Of a stretch of 36,594 nt of DNA, positions 1 through 9,507 are shown in pieces; position 1 is the stretch's first letter; each line of letters opens with the position of its first letter. The DNA is from Planctomycetota bacterium (GTDB lineage: Bacteria > Planctomycetota > Phycisphaerae > SM23-33), in assembly GCA_029553505.1 (NCBI GenBank), contig JAKPKY010000165.1, positions 1 to 36,594 of the forward strand, read 5' to 3'. The translations under genes and the position numbers were made by a program. The notes under the pieces are model-generated. The model saw only the letters and a program-made list of their open reading frames with translations. It did no database searches and was not told the DNA's origin.

Positions 1-511
1 TGCGGGCGAAGGCCCGCGCGAAGAAGTACGCCACCGAAACCCGCGACGGCTCCCACACCAGCTTGATGTCGTCGCGAGGCGGCCCGGAATGCGCGGTGTC
101 CAACCAGTGCTCCCCGACCGGCCAGCGGATGCCGTGCACGGCGTCGAGGTTGAAATCGACCGGCCAACCCGTTTTCGCGTACCAGTGCCCGAAGAACAGA
201 TACTCGCCGGCAAGGGCCTTCTCGCAGACGGAGACGACGCGGTCGTTCCAGAGCGGCTCATCGGCGACGGCGGCAAGGGCCTCGGCGGACGAGACAGGGA
301 AGAACCGTTTTGCCCGCTCCGCCCAGAGTTCGCCCTGGTCGGCGGCCGCGACGGGGCAGGCGGCGCGGAAGGCGGCATCGGAGAACCGCTCCGGCGCGAG
401 TTTCCGCCGAAGCTGCCCGCTGCGGATGCGGACGGCTTGGAGAAGCCGCCGGGGGAGGTTGTCCCACCCGACGCCTTTTGCCGTCCACCATGCCTTCGCC
501 AGCGGATTCAT
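1..511 (-). CDS. Heparinase II/III-type polysaccharide lyase, N-terminal part (runs off window)
   Basis: Only the first 170 codons are in the window; the reading frame stays open to base 1. The protein begins MNPLAKAWWTAKGVGWDN and contains, near residues 105-165, the pattern typical of the helical N-terminal domain of heparinase II/III-like lyases: a FFGHWYAK stretch, a FNLDAVHGIRWP segment, an HW.D motif and DIKLVWEPSR followed by an aromatic/Ala-rich helix. Family members cleave uronic-acid-containing polysaccharides (heparin, alginate, related glycans) by beta-elimination. The start is well fixed: an in-frame TAG lies four codons upstream of the ATG. No signal peptide is visible, which is common in bacterial relatives that act on imported or surface glycans. 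It is followed on the other side of a 90-bp gap by a sugar aminotransferase gene on the same strand, so a role in glycan metabolism or surface polysaccharide processing is plausible. The catalytic domain is outside the window, so substrate cannot be judged. Confidence 0.7.
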   Translation of the reverse strand, partial: MNPLAKAWWTAKGVGWDNLPRRLLQAVRIRSGQLRRKLAPERFSDAAFRAACPVAAADQGELWAERAKRFFPVSSAEALAAVADEPLWNDRVVSVCEKALAGEYLFFGHWYAKTGWPVDFNLDAVHGIRWPVGEHWLDTAHSGPPRDDIKLVWEPSRVSVAYFFARAFAR

Positions 512-603
512 GCCGGGATTCTATGCGATCTGTATGCGGGAGTCCCGCTTCCGTTTTGCCGCAGGATCAGAGGATGCACTCCGCCGGAACCGCGCGACTC
601 GGC

Positions 604-1740
604 TCATCGCCGGTTCGCAATCGCTGCGGCCAGCACGTCCCTCACGCGCGAGACCTGTCCCTCGGACAGGTTCGCGAAGAACGGCAGGGCGATCGTGCGG
701 GCGGCGACGCGCTCGGTGATCGGGAAATCGCCCTCCTTCGTGCCCAGCATCTCCTGGATGTACGGCTGGGTGTGGATGGGGGCGAAATAGTTGTTGCAGC
801 CGACGCCTTCCTTGCGCAGGTGCTCGAGGACCGCATCGCGGTCGGCCTCGGCGAACTCGTCGGCGAGCCGGATGACGTAGACGAACCAGCTGGCGGTCTT
901 GCGGTCGTCCATCGGGGGCAGGTGGAGCAGGCCCTTGTCCGCCAGTTCACCCAGGGCCTGATCGTACAGGCCTGCGGCGGCGCGGCGCTTGGCGAGGATG
1001 TCGTCCAGCCGGCGGACCTGCACCTCGCCCAGGGCGGCGTTGATCTCGCTGAGACGGTAGTTGTAGCCCAAGCGGGCATGCGACAGCCAGGCGTCGGTGG
1101 CTCGCCCCTGGTTCCGCATGGAGCGGCACAGGTCGCGCACGGACTCGCTGTCGGTGACGATCAGTCCGCCCTCGCCGGTGGTGATCTGCTTGTTGGGGTA
1201 GAAGGCGAAGACGCCGCACTCGCCGAAGCTGCCGGCTGGGCGACCGCCCAGGCTCGCGCCCAGCGCCTCGCAACAGTCCTCGATCAGCAGCAGCTTGTGC
1301 TTGCGGGCGATCTTCTCATAGATATCGAAGTGGGCGGGGTTTCCGAACACCTCGACGGGCAACAGGGCGCGGGTTCGCGGCGTGATGGCCGCCTCGATCG
1401 CGGCCGGGTCCAGGTTGTAACTCACCGGGTCGATGTCGGCGAAAACGGGCCTGGCCCGCTCGAACAGCACGCAATTGGTCGTCGCGATGAAGGAAAAGGG
1501 CGTGGTGATGACCTCGTCGCCCTCGCCCAGCCCCAGGGCCTTGACGCACAGGTGCAGGCCGCTCGTGCCGCTGTTGACCCCGATGCCGTATTTGCACCCC
1601 GCGCGGGCGGCGCAGGCGTCTTCGAACGCCTCGATGCGCGGGCCGATGCTCAACCGGTCGCCTCGCAGCACGTCCAGGACCGCGTCGATTTCCTGCTGGG
1701 TGATGTCCGGGTTGGACAGCGGAACGGATTGCTCGCTCAC
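604..1740 (-). CDS. DegT/DnrJ/EryC1/StrS-family PLP-dependent sugar aminotransferase
   Basis: 378 residues if started at the GTG at 1740, the usual family size. Fold-type I aminotransferase of the DegT/DnrJ/EryC1/StrS (ArnB/WecE/PglE-like) group, which transfers an amino group from glutamate to a keto-sugar nucleotide. Visible motifs: substrate/PLP-phosphate site NSGTSGLHL (residues 56-64), ITTPFSFIAT (78-87), LIEDCCEALGA with Asp155 for the PLP ring nitrogen, and FYPNKQITTGEGG with Lys184 forming the Schiff base; Asn-Tyr-Arg-Leu (GYNYRLSEINAA) follows. The GTG start is preferred over an ATG 141 bases upstream because homologues start close to the SEQSVPLSNPDIT segment and an AAAGG sequence lies about ten bases before it. 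The product is probably cytoplasmic and used for amino-sugar synthesis in surface polysaccharide. No dedicated partner (dehydratase, acetyltransferase) is in the window. Confidence 0.92.
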   Translation of the reverse strand: MSEQSVPLSNPDITQQEIDAVLDVLRGDRLSIGPRIEAFEDACAARAGCKYGIGVNSGTSGLHLCVKALGLGEGDEVITTPFSFIATTNCVLFERARPVFADIDPVSYNLDPAAIEAAITPRTRALLPVEVFGNPAHFDIYEKIARKHKLLLIEDCCEALGASLGGRPAGSFGECGVFAFYPNKQITTGEGGLIVTDSESVRDLCRSMRNQGRATDAWLSHARLGYNYRLSEINAALGEVQVRRLDDILAKRRAAAGLYDQALGELADKGLLHLPPMDDRKTASWFVYVIRLADEFAEADRDAVLEHLRKEGVGCNNYFAPIHTQPYIQEMLGTKEGDFPITERVAARTIALPFFANLSEGQVSRVRDVLAAAIANRR

Positions 1741-1974
1741 GGGAAAGCCTTTCTGGCTGGGTTCCTGTTTCCAAACGTCTTGGGCAAAGCCCGTCATCCG
1801 CCGGGATGCACGCGCCCGCAATGGTAGAACTGCTTTGCCTTTACGCGAACTGATTGCCGGAACGGGGCCTTGAGAAACCATCGGCCAGGGCCGGGATTCG
1901 CTTTAATTCTACCGCCCACCACGGGATTCGCAACCACACTTCCGCCTCGTCCCGCGGCAGGAGTTATCGGACCT

Positions 1975-2892
1975 TCATGAGGGTGGATCGTCCCCCGTTT
2001 GGGCGGCTGCGGCGTCTCGTCGGATTCGGGTCCGGGACCCAAACACGACAAGGGAAACCAGGACCGCCCAACCGAGCGCGCCGAACGCCCATCCCGTCCA
2101 GGAAAACACAGCACGGTCACCTGCCAGAAGCCATGTCGGCAGGTTAATTACTCCCATCAGAAATTCCATGGTTTCCGAAATGGCCCCGGGCGAGAAAACC
2201 TTCTTGGTGGCGACCACGATGAGATCCAACACCACGACGAGGCCGAGCGTTACGAGAAATGCTTTCCTTGGCGTGAACCATCGCGAGGAGGCAGGCGGCT
2301 TGAACACAAACAGATATGCAGGCCAGACCAGACACCACAGAAAGACTGCGGTCAGCCCCCAATTCCCGCCGGAGGTGAAATGCTGATAGGACGCCCGGAT
2401 CGGGGATTCCGTATAGTGGCCATGGTGTTGGGGGCGCAGGAAGGTTCCCTGGCTCATCTGCTGAAAACTGTCGAGCAGGCTCTGCATTTTACGCCGCAAT
2501 TCGGCGTCCCCCGCATCGGCATATCGGCCGAATGTGATAAGTCGCGCCAGTTCGTCCACGTTTAACGCCCCGCGGCCTTCCCCGGAACTCCATGTGTTCC
2601 CGACCAGATCGATCCGGATCGTCCGATCGTCCTTCCGCTCGTCGGTCCAATCACTGCACGTGATCTCCGCCTGCCGGTATCTATGGTTCCGCGGAGCCAT
2701 CCAATGCCAGGCGGGTGTTGTCTCGGCCTGCAAAGATACGAATGTATAGCTTTCGGCAGCGATGATGCTGAATTTCCCGTGGAGACTCCCGTGGTACACG
2801 CCGGGTTCCGCAACCACCGCGGCTGCCACGAATACGACTCCCAGAAGGACGTAGCACCATGCGAAACGTCGCGCAAGCCGTACTGAAATCAT
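1975..2892 (-). CDS. Hypothetical multi-pass membrane protein
   Basis: 305 residues, not recognised. One hydrophobic segment at the N terminus (about residues 10-29, WCYVLLGVVFVAAAVVA) acts as signal anchor, followed by about 145 mostly polar residues predicted outside the membrane, with several aromatic residues (AWHWMAPRNHRYR). Three or four further hydrophobic segments follow: around 180-197 (LTAVFLWCLVWPAYLFVF), 213-231 (FLVTLGLVVVLDLIVVA), 240-255 and 264-284 (FSWTGWAFGALGWAVLVSLVVFG). The tail is charged and Ala-rich, expected in the cytoplasm. The overall layout (anchor, outer loop, cluster of helices) gives no function. The gene is divergent from the binding-protein/kinase pair, with about 290 bases between the two start codons. 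The reading frame has normal GC-rich codon use and no competing frame of quality. Confidence 0.7.
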   Translation of the reverse strand: MISVRLARRFAWCYVLLGVVFVAAAVVAEPGVYHGSLHGKFSIIAAESYTFVSLQAETTPAWHWMAPRNHRYRQAEITCSDWTDERKDDRTIRIDLVGNTWSSGEGRGALNVDELARLITFGRYADAGDAELRRKMQSLLDSFQQMSQGTFLRPQHHGHYTESPIRASYQHFTSGGNWGLTAVFLWCLVWPAYLFVFKPPASSRWFTPRKAFLVTLGLVVVLDLIVVATKKVFSPGAISETMEFLMGVINLPTWLLAGDRAVFSWTGWAFGALGWAVLVSLVVFGSRTRIRRDAAAAQTGDDPPS

Positions 2893-3096
2893 GCCTGCCT
2901 CCGCCGATTCCCAAGGGGCCTTTCGGATCTCCCGCCTTCATTTTCCGCATTTTGGCAGACGGAACAAGTGCCGACATGCGCCCAAACCTCCGCGGCTAGA
3001 GGTATTGGGCAAGGAGGGAAGGGCTCAAGTCGGCCAGCCCCGCCGTCGATGATACTCTCGTCGGCCGGAGCGTCTGGGTCGGGGGCAGCCTAATTC

Positions 3097-3124
3097 TTGA
3101 CATACCAGTCGTCGTCCATATAAA
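3097..3124 (+). promoter_or_regulatory. Sigma70-type promoter of the binding-protein/kinase operon
   Basis: Perfect -35 TTGACA (3097-3102), 16-bp spacer, -10 TATAAA (3119-3124). It lies 61 bases before the chosen ATG at 3186 and stands out in an otherwise GC-rich region. Confidence 0.7.
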
Positions 3125-3185
3125 AAAAGACCCAGTGACTCGCGGTCTCATGACGCCGGGTTGCGCTTCCGAAAGGCGGCATGCA

Positions 3186-4337
3186 ATGCGAATCGGACTC
3201 AAACCGGCCTTGCTGCTCGGATTTGTGCTGGCCGCGGTAGCCGCACTTGCCGTCACGGCAATTGCCTGGAAGACGAAACCGCCGGAAGCCCGTCCTGGGG
3301 CCTCGGCCCTCGCCCATCATTCGCTGTATTCCCAGTACGACTTTACGCCCCGCGAGAATGTCATCCATCTCGGCACCCAGCCGCTGTGGTCCTTTGCCGG
3401 GAACATCATGGAAGCGATGCGGCGCGATGCCGTGCTGAAGGAGGAGTTGGCAAAGCTCGGCCTGGAGATTCGATTCCACTCCTTCCTGACGGGTGTGGAC
3501 ATCAACTACTTCGTCGAGCGGGGAGACCTCGACGGAGGCATCTGCGCGGATATGGCCCTCTTCCGCATCGCAAGCCGGATGCCGGTTCTTGTCCCCGTCC
3601 TGACGGATCGGGGCTACGACGAGATTGTCGCCCGCAAGGTGGTCCAGCTGGAACAACTCAAGGGCAAGCGGATCGGCGTGCCTCTGGGAACGTCCACCCA
3701 TCACGCGGTGCTGGACGGTTTGCGGCTTTCCGGCATCAGGGAAAGCGAAGTTGCCGTGGTCTCGATGCAGGCTACGGAAATGGCGGCGGCGCTCCTCGAG
3801 GGCAGGATCGACGCCTGCGGAATCTGGGAGCCTTTGACGTCTTCGCTCCTGCGAAGTTGCCCCGGAAGCATCGTGATTCATCGCAGCCAATACCTCGGAT
3901 TCCTGTATTTCACGAAGTCCTTCGCGGACCGCCACAACCAGGCCGTCCGCCAGATCGTGGCTGCTCATGTGCGGGCGACCACCTGGATGCTGCGGGACCG
4001 GGACAACATCCTGCTCTCCTGCCGATGGGCCAGCGAAGCCAGCGCCCCGCTGGCCATCGAAACCGAAGTGCCGTTCTCGGTCGATGACATGGTGCAGGCC
4101 GTCGTGAAGGCCAGCGGAATCAGTCGCGGGTCGCTCATCCCCTCCTCCGCCCTGAAGGAAGGGGGCCAACTGCATCGCGAACTGGATTTCCTCAAACGCA
4201 AGGGGCATCTCTCCCCGGAGACCGAATGGTCGACGGTTCGGGCGATGTTCGACAGGACAATCCTCCAGGACATCCTCGCCGATCCCGCGCGGTACCGCCT
4301 TGAGGAGTTCCGGTACGAGGGGGAAGACACGCCATGA
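3186..4337 (+). CDS. NMT1/SsuA-like periplasmic substrate-binding protein coupled to a sensor kinase
   Basis: 383 residues from the ATG at 3186, chosen because an AAAGG ribosome site sits about nine bases upstream and the protein then begins with a charged tip (MRIGLKP) and a hydrophobic signal/anchor (ALLLGFVLAAVAALAVTAIAW). The body resembles the type-2 binding proteins of nitrate/sulfonate/taurine ABC importers: LGTQPLWSFAGN, a GDLDGGICADMALFRIAS segment, LKGKRIGVPLGTSTHHAVLDGLRLSGI, and a MAAALLEGRIDACGIWEPLTSSLL segment. No permease or ATPase gene is nearby. Instead the stop overlaps the start of a hybrid histidine kinase (ATGA, 4 bp), so translational coupling and a shared sensing role are likely: the binding protein may capture a ligand outside the membrane and present it to the kinase. 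No lipobox Cys is visible, so it may remain anchored by its N-terminal helix. The ligand is unknown. Confidence 0.8.
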   Translation: MRIGLKPALLLGFVLAAVAALAVTAIAWKTKPPEARPGASALAHHSLYSQYDFTPRENVIHLGTQPLWSFAGNIMEAMRRDAVLKEELAKLGLEIRFHSFLTGVDINYFVERGDLDGGICADMALFRIASRMPVLVPVLTDRGYDEIVARKVVQLEQLKGKRIGVPLGTSTHHAVLDGLRLSGIRESEVAVVSMQATEMAAALLEGRIDACGIWEPLTSSLLRSCPGSIVIHRSQYLGFLYFTKSFADRHNQAVRQIVAAHVRATTWMLRDRDNILLSCRWASEASAPLAIETEVPFSVDDMVQAVVKASGISRGSLIPSSALKEGGQLHRELDFLKRKGHLSPETEWSTVRAMFDRTILQDILADPARYRLEEFRYEGEDTP

Positions 4338-6877
4338 ACCCCATGCCTCTTACCGTTCCCGCGGACGACCCGAAGGCCGGATTCTTCCTGGGCCTGCGAT
4401 TCAGGATGGCGATCTATTTCGGACTGTTGCTCATGGGCGTCATGACGGGGGTTCTCCTTTCGGTGGCGTTCGGGTTTCCGCTGACGGACTGGGACGGGGT
4501 TTACGGCCACGAACAGACCAGCGCCGCCACGCACCTCAACGTGGTGGCCGACCTGAAGAAGGAGCGCTTCCTGCTCTGGCTCGAACAACGAAAGGCCAAC
4601 GTCCGGGCGCTGTCGCAGAACGGGAACGTGGAACAGTCGGTCAAGGAACTCGTGCGCCTGGTGAGGGCAAAACGGGCCGAGAACGCCTCGCCGGAGGTCC
4701 TGTGGTCGTCGATCCCGCGCGAGCCGAGTTACCAGTTGCTACTTCGCCGCCTGTCCATCGTCATGGGCAGCTACGGCGTGTTTGAACGAATCCGCATTGC
4801 CGATGCCGAAGGCGGCGTGATCCTGGCCGCGACGGACAACACCGCCCTCGGCCAGAGCGTTGCCGATCTGAAGGCCTTCCAGCAAGCCGTGGCCGGGGCG
4901 CAACACGAGTGGGTGGACGTGATCCTCGAGCCCCAGACCCGCAGGCCTTACATGAATGTCGCAACGGCGATCTGCGATTACGATCTGAGGGAACGGGGGC
5001 AGCATAAGGTCCTGGCGGTCGTGATCGCCCACATCGACACCGACGAATTCCTCAAGCCGATGCTCTACACCGGCGGAGGCGTGGGAACAACCGGGGAAAT
5101 CATCCTGGTCAACGAGGACCGGCGCATCCTGATGAGTCTGAGCCATCCGCTCGCCAATGGAAACCATGCGACGAAGCTGGAACACCAGATCCAGGGCAAG
5201 CACGCGCGGTTGGCCTGCATGGGCAAGGAAGGCCTGATTTCCACCGAGGATTATCGCGGCGTGAGCGTGCTGGCGGCATACCGGCACCTGCCCATCGGCC
5301 CCGATCAGGACTGGGGCATGGTGGTGAAGCGGGACAAGGCGGACATTCTCGGGCCGGTCTGGGAGACGGTGGGAACCACCCTCGCGGTCGGCACGGCGGG
5401 GTTCCTGATCAGCCTGGTCGTCCTCCTGGTGATCGTGAATCGGCTTGCCCGCCCCATTCGGATGCTCAGCCAGACTGCCGAACAGGCCCGTCGCGGCGAC
5501 CTGTCCGTGCGAGCGATCGTGGGACGAAATGACGAGGTCGGCCGCCTGGCGGAATCGTTCAACTCCATGATCGAGCGCATCCAAGGCTGGCAGGGCGTCC
5601 TGGAGGCGCGCGTCAGAGAGCGGACGTCCCAGCTCCAGGACGCCAACGAGCGGTTGGCCAAGGAAATCGGCGAACATCGGCGAACCGAGGAGGAGCGGCG
5701 CCGCATGGAACGCCAGTTCGTGCAGGCGCAGAAGATGGAAGCCATCGGACAGTTGGCCGGCGGAATCGCCCACGACTTCCGCAACCAGCTTACCGTCATC
5801 AAGGGCTACGGGGAGATGCTCCTTCGGCGCGGGCTGGTCGGCGAGGAAGGGCCACAATACATCCAGGAGATTCTCAAGGCAGCGGAACGTTCCGCGGCGG
5901 TGTCGGCGGACCTGTTGTCTTTCAGCCGAAAACAGACTCTTCGTCCGAACGTCGTCGATCCCAACGATGTTCTGACGGACATCATCGCGGTCCTGCATAA
6001 GACCATCCCGGAGAACATCGAACTGAAGATCAAAAGGGGCCCCAACGGAGGGCACATCCTGATCGATCCCGACCTGCTGCGGCACGCCCTGATGAATCTT
6101 GTCATCAACGCGCGGGACGCGATGCCCGGCGGTGGGCGGATCATCATCGAAACCGCCAATGCGACCCTGGACCCAGCCTATGTCGCCTCACACCCCGACG
6201 TGAGCCCGGGCGATTACGTGATGGTGGCTGTCAGCGATACAGGCGAAGGCATTGCCCCGACGGACCTGGCGAAGATTTTCGACCCGTTTTTCACCACCAA
6301 GCCCGTGGGGAAGGGTACGGGCCTTGGGTTGGCGATGGTCTACGGTTTTGTCAAACAAAGCGGGGGGCACATCGCTGTCTACAGTGAGTTGAAACACGGC
6401 ACGACCATCCGGCTGTATTTTCCCCGCGTCGATGCCGCTGTCGGGACGGTCCCGGCCGAAGAGGAACCGGCGCTGGTCTCTCCCCACGGCACGGGGACGG
6501 TCCTCGTCGTCGAGGATGATCCGGCGATCCGCAAAATGATACGGGATACCCTCCAGGATTACGGCTATTCCGTCCTCATGGCGGACGGTGTTGACCATGC
6601 CCTTGTCATGGCCGGCGAACACCATGGGGAAATCGATTTGCTCCTGACGGATGTGATCATGCCGGGTCTGGACGGGTTCGAACTCTCGCGGCAAATCGTG
6701 AAGGCCAATCCCGCAATCCGGGTCCTCTACATGTCCGGTCATGCCGCTGAGGCGATTAACGGAAAAACCCCGATGCCGAGGGATGTTCCGATCCTGACCA
6801 AACCGTTCTCCGCCAAGGCGCTGGCCGAAGCGGTGCGGGACGTCCTGCGAACAAAACCAATAGCCGGCAACGCCTGA
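4334..6877 (+). CDS. Hybrid sensor histidine kinase with C-terminal receiver domain
   Basis: 847 residues. Order of parts: first membrane helix about 24-46; large outer sensor region about 50-345, probably a Cache-type fold ([35 protein letters not shown]); second membrane helix about 347-372; HAMP linker about 373-425 ([22 protein letters not shown]); coiled coil 425-465; HisKA with the phospho-accepting His480 in [14 protein letters not shown]; HATPase with N box [15 protein letters not shown]1 DTGEGI, FFTTKP and G2 [12 protein letters not shown]; receiver domain about 722-838 with acidic pocket Glu727-Asp728-Asp729, acceptor Asp773 ([10 protein letters not shown]) and Lys823 (TKPF). The H box reads HDFRNQ instead of the common HDFNNL. 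There is no output domain and no separate DNA-binding regulator in the window, so the phosphate must be passed on elsewhere. Overlaps the upstream binding-protein gene by 4 bp, which suggests a two-protein sensor. Confidence 0.93.
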   Translation: MNPMPLTVPADDPKAGFFLGLRFRMAIYFGLLLMGVMTGVLLSVAFGFPLTDWDGVYGHEQTSAATHLNVVADLKKERFLLWLEQRKANVRALSQNGNVEQSVKELVRLVRAKRAENASPEVLWSSIPREPSYQLLLRRLSIVMGSYGVFERIRIADAEGGVILAATDNTALGQSVADLKAFQQAVAGAQHEWVDVILEPQTRRPYMNVATAICDYDLRERGQHKVLAVVIAHIDTDEFLKPMLYTGGGVGTTGEIILVNEDRRILMSLSHPLANGNHATKLEHQIQGKHARLACMGKEGLISTEDYRGVSVLAAYRHLPIGPDQDWGMVVKRDKADILGPVWETVGTTLAVGTAGFLISLVVLLVIVNRLARPIRMLSQTAEQARRGDLSVRAIVGRNDEVGRLAESFNSMIERIQGWQGVLEARVRERTSQLQDANERLAKEIGEHRRTEEERRRMERQFVQAQKMEAIGQLAGGIAHDFRNQLTVIKGYGEMLLRRGLVGEEGPQYIQEILKAAERSAAVSADLLSFSRKQTLRPNVVDPNDVLTDIIAVLHKTIPENIELKIKRGPNGGHILIDPDLLRHALMNLVINARDAMPGGGRIIIETANATLDPAYVASHPDVSPGDYVMVAVSDTGEGIAPTDLAKIFDPFFTTKPVGKGTGLGLAMVYGFVKQSGGHIAVYSELKHGTTIRLYFPRVDAAVGTVPAEEEPALVSPHGTGTVLVVEDDPAIRKMIRDTLQDYGYSVLMADGVDHALVMAGEHHGEIDLLLTDVIMPGLDGFELSRQIVKANPAIRVLYMSGHAAEAINGKTPMPRDVPILTKPFSAKALAEAVRDVLRTKPIAGNA

Positions 6878-7193
6878 GCCTTCCACGGAAGGACGGCGAA
6901 GTGAATTCCATTTCCCCTACTGCCCGAATCGCGGAATGGATCTCCCGGAAAGCATTTTTCGACCTTTGCCGCCACCTTTTGCTCCCGTGCAATCAAGACG
7001 CCGTCGGGCAATCCCACTCGCCGGGAGCAGTTGAGTCTTGCCCCTTGTCCAACCTCCCCATAGAATCCCCACACTCAGTTCTTTTGTCGTAGTTGACGTC
7101 TTAGCGTCTGGAGTTTCACGGCGACTCGCAGCCAACCCGCGCCGGTCTTGTCGATTCTCACGATCCCCCGGCAGCCAAGAGAGGAGTGCGCGC
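6878..7193 (+). other. Intergenic stretch between kinase and symporter operon
   Basis: 316 bases with no convincing gene. Just after the kinase stop is a short inverted repeat (CCTTCC/GGAAGG, about 6880-6893) without a T run, perhaps a weak terminator. The only other feature recognised is the promoter at 7038-7066. Confidence 0.5.
7038..7066 (+). promoter_or_regulatory. Probable promoter of the DUF485/symporter operon
   Basis: TTGCCC (7038-7043), 17-bp spacer, TAGAAT (7061-7066); about 127 bases before the ATG of the DUF485 gene. Reasonable match to sigma70 sites; no upstream operator recognised. Confidence 0.45.
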
Positions 7194-7505
7194 ATGGACC
7201 ACGGCCCCGCAAGCGACTGGTCGAAAGACCGGGCCAGTTCGTTCAAGACCCGCGTGGGCGTCTGGATGTTCATCCTGTACGCCATCGTGTATGTGGGTTT
7301 CGTCCTGATCAACAGTTTCGATCCCAGCCTGATGGCCAGTGACCTTGGGGGGTCCAACCTGGCCATCGTATACGGCTTCGGGCTGATCCTCTTCGCGTTG
7401 ATGCTGGCATTCGTCTACAACGCCACGTGCACGGCCGCCGAGGAGGAACTCAACAAGGACCGCGACGACGATCGCGCCGCCGAGACGGATGAGGAGGCCC
7501 GCTGA
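7194..7505 (+). CDS. DUF485-family small membrane protein, symporter partner
   Basis: 103 residues from the ATG at 7194, which has a clean GAGGAG ribosome site at 7181-7186. Two hydrophobic helices (about residues 24-42, VGVWMFILYAIVYVGFVLI, and about 57-79, NLAIVYGFGLILFALMLAFVYN) separated by a short loop, then a strongly acidic tail (EEELNKDRDDDRAAETDEEAR). This is the pattern of DUF485 proteins (E. coli YjcH type), which are almost always encoded directly before acetate-permease-like sodium/solute symporters. That is the arrangement here: its TGA overlaps the ATG of the symporter by one base (TGATG), implying translational coupling. The exact role of DUF485 proteins is not established; assembly or regulation of the transporter in the inner membrane is the usual guess. 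Confidence 0.9.
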   Translation: MDHGPASDWSKDRASSFKTRVGVWMFILYAIVYVGFVLINSFDPSLMASDLGGSNLAIVYGFGLILFALMLAFVYNATCTAAEEELNKDRDDDRAAETDEEAR

Positions 7506-9475
7506 TGTACGAGACTTCCGGCTGGGCCATCGCGGTTTTCGTCGGTTTCGTTGCCGTCGTGCTGTGGATTTCCTATCACTTCGCCCGACAGGCCAAGAGC
7601 GCTAAGGGATACTTCGCCGCGGGCGGGCAGATTCACTGGTCGGTCAACGGCATCGCCTTCGCCGGCGATTACCTCTCCGCCGCCTCGTTCCTGGGCATCT
7701 GCGGAATGATCGCCACCTTCGGCTACGACGGGTTCCTGTACTCGATCGGCTACCTGGCGGGGTGGGTGGTGGCCCTGTTCGTGGTGGCCGAGCCGATGAA
7801 ACGCCTCGGCAAATTCACCTTCACGGACGCCCTGGACAGCAAGTTCGAATCCAAGAGAATCCAGTTCGTCGCCGCCCTGAGCACCCTGGTGGTGTGCGTC
7901 TTTTACCTCATTCCCCAGATGGTCGGCGCCGGTTCGCTGGTTACGCCCCTGCTGGGCGTGAAACACATCTGGGGCGTCATCATGGTAGGGGCGATCGTCA
8001 CCACCATCGTCGCGACGGCGGGGATGGCCAGCACGACGTACGTGCAGTTTTTCAAGGGACTGCTGCTGATCGTCTTCTCGATCGCCGTGGTCATCGTGAC
8101 ACTCTACCAGGGTCTCCAGAAGGCACCGCCCATGGAAGAGCTTTCCGTCATCGTCGCCGCCGACGGAAAGGTGGCGCTGAAGGAGCCCGGCGCCCGGACG
8201 CTGGTCTCGCAGGTGACGGCGGACAAGAAGACCTTCGTGGAGCTGGCGGCAGAGGGCAAGGCCAACAGCTGGTGGCACCTCGGCAAGGCCGGTAAATCCA
8301 TGGTGCTGCGTCCGTGCCAATGGGTGACGGAACTGGCCCAGCCGGTCAAGGACGGCGAGGGGCGCCTGGTCAGCCGGCTGTACAACGGCGTGCCCGTCAC
8401 GGAGAGCCAACCCCTCCAGGCGGGCGGGCATGGTGACAACACCTCGACGGTGGCCAAGCTCGTGATCGACGGAAAGGAAACCGACCATCGCGCCCAAGGA
8501 TTGAGCATTCTCCAGTTCCTCCGGGGCGTCAAGGAGAGCACCCACATCCGGTACCTGTCGGCATCGTTCCAGCACGGGCAGGACCGGGTGACGGCCCACT
8601 ACCCCGTGCTGACGCCGGGTCGCGAGGTGGTCAGCCCGGGCCTGAAGTTCCCCGTGGACGAGAAACGCGGCGCGACGACGCGCTCCAAGGTGGACTTCGC
8701 CTCGCTGATGCTGGCGTTGTTCTGCGGCACGGCCGCCCTGCCGCACATCCTGATCCGCTACTACACCGTGCCGACCCCCGCGGCCGCGAGAAAGAGCACC
8801 ATCGTCGCCATCGGCGCCATCGGACTGTTCTACCTGCTGACGCTCTTCATGGGGCTGGGCGCGATGGTCAACGGCGTGGTGGACCTGACCAACGACAACA
8901 TGTCCGCACCGCTGCTGGCCCGCAGCTTCGGCATCACGTTGTTCGCGGTCATTTCGGCGCTGGCCTTCGCAACCGTGCTGGGCACCGTCAGCGGGCTGAT
9001 CGTCGCGGCGTCCGGCGCCGTGGCCCACGATTTCATGGACCGCTTCCTGAACATGAAGCTCTCGGAAAAGGGCAAGGTCCTGGCGGGAAAAATCACCGCC
9101 ATCGCCGTCGGCTGCGTGGCCATGGCGCTGGGCGTGGCGTTCGAAGGCATGAACGTCTCCTACCTGGTGGGATGGGCTTTCGCGGTGGCCGCCAGCGCCA
9201 ACCTGCCCGCGATCCTCATGATCCTGTTCTGGAAGGGCACGACCAAGCAGGGCGTGGCGGCTTCGATCCTGGTGGGCATGGTCTCGGCCGTGGGACTGAT
9301 CCTGCTCTCGCCGAACATGTTTGCCCGGTACGGATTGCCCAAAAGCAGCGCCCCGTTCGGATTCAATGAGCCAGCCCTGATTTCCGTTCCGCTGAGCTTC
9401 GTGACTCTCATCGTCGTGTCGTTGCTTTGTCGGAAGAAGCCGGCCCGGGTCGCGGTCTCGGACACTTCGAAGTAG
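7505..9475 (+). CDS. Sodium/solute symporter, ActP-like, with large inserted loop domain
   Basis: 656 residues, about 100 more than E. coli acetate permease ActP. Secondary transporter of the SSS family (LeuT fold), moving small carboxylates such as acetate or pyruvate with sodium or protons across the inner membrane. Family hallmarks: SYHFARQAKSAKGYFAAGG, GDYLSAASFLGICGMIATFGYDG, FYLIPQMVGAGSLV, VQFFKGLLLIVFS, FCGTAALPHILIRYYTVP, AFATVLGTVSGLIVAASGAVAHD, and VGWAFAVAASANLPAILMILFWKGTTKQG. Between about residues 203 and 393 there is a hydrophilic stretch (charged, with GKAGKSMVLRPCQWV and HGDNTSTVAKLVIDGKETD) that replaces the short loop of ordinary ActP; by the known topology this loop should face outside. 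Relatives with a similar extension may exist in related bacteria, but I cannot confirm that. Coupled to the DUF485 gene by TGATG. A hairpin terminator follows. Confidence 0.9.
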   Translation: MYETSGWAIAVFVGFVAVVLWISYHFARQAKSAKGYFAAGGQIHWSVNGIAFAGDYLSAASFLGICGMIATFGYDGFLYSIGYLAGWVVALFVVAEPMKRLGKFTFTDALDSKFESKRIQFVAALSTLVVCVFYLIPQMVGAGSLVTPLLGVKHIWGVIMVGAIVTTIVATAGMASTTYVQFFKGLLLIVFSIAVVIVTLYQGLQKAPPMEELSVIVAADGKVALKEPGARTLVSQVTADKKTFVELAAEGKANSWWHLGKAGKSMVLRPCQWVTELAQPVKDGEGRLVSRLYNGVPVTESQPLQAGGHGDNTSTVAKLVIDGKETDHRAQGLSILQFLRGVKESTHIRYLSASFQHGQDRVTAHYPVLTPGREVVSPGLKFPVDEKRGATTRSKVDFASLMLALFCGTAALPHILIRYYTVPTPAAARKSTIVAIGAIGLFYLLTLFMGLGAMVNGVVDLTNDNMSAPLLARSFGITLFAVISALAFATVLGTVSGLIVAASGAVAHDFMDRFLNMKLSEKGKVLAGKITAIAVGCVAMALGVAFEGMNVSYLVGWAFAVAASANLPAILMILFWKGTTKQGVAASILVGMVSAVGLILLSPNMFARYGLPKSSAPFGFNEPALISVPLSFVTLIVVSLLCRKKPARVAVSDTSK

Positions 9476-9507
9476 CAAAAGGGCCCTGCGCGGCCCGCGC
9501 AAGAAAG

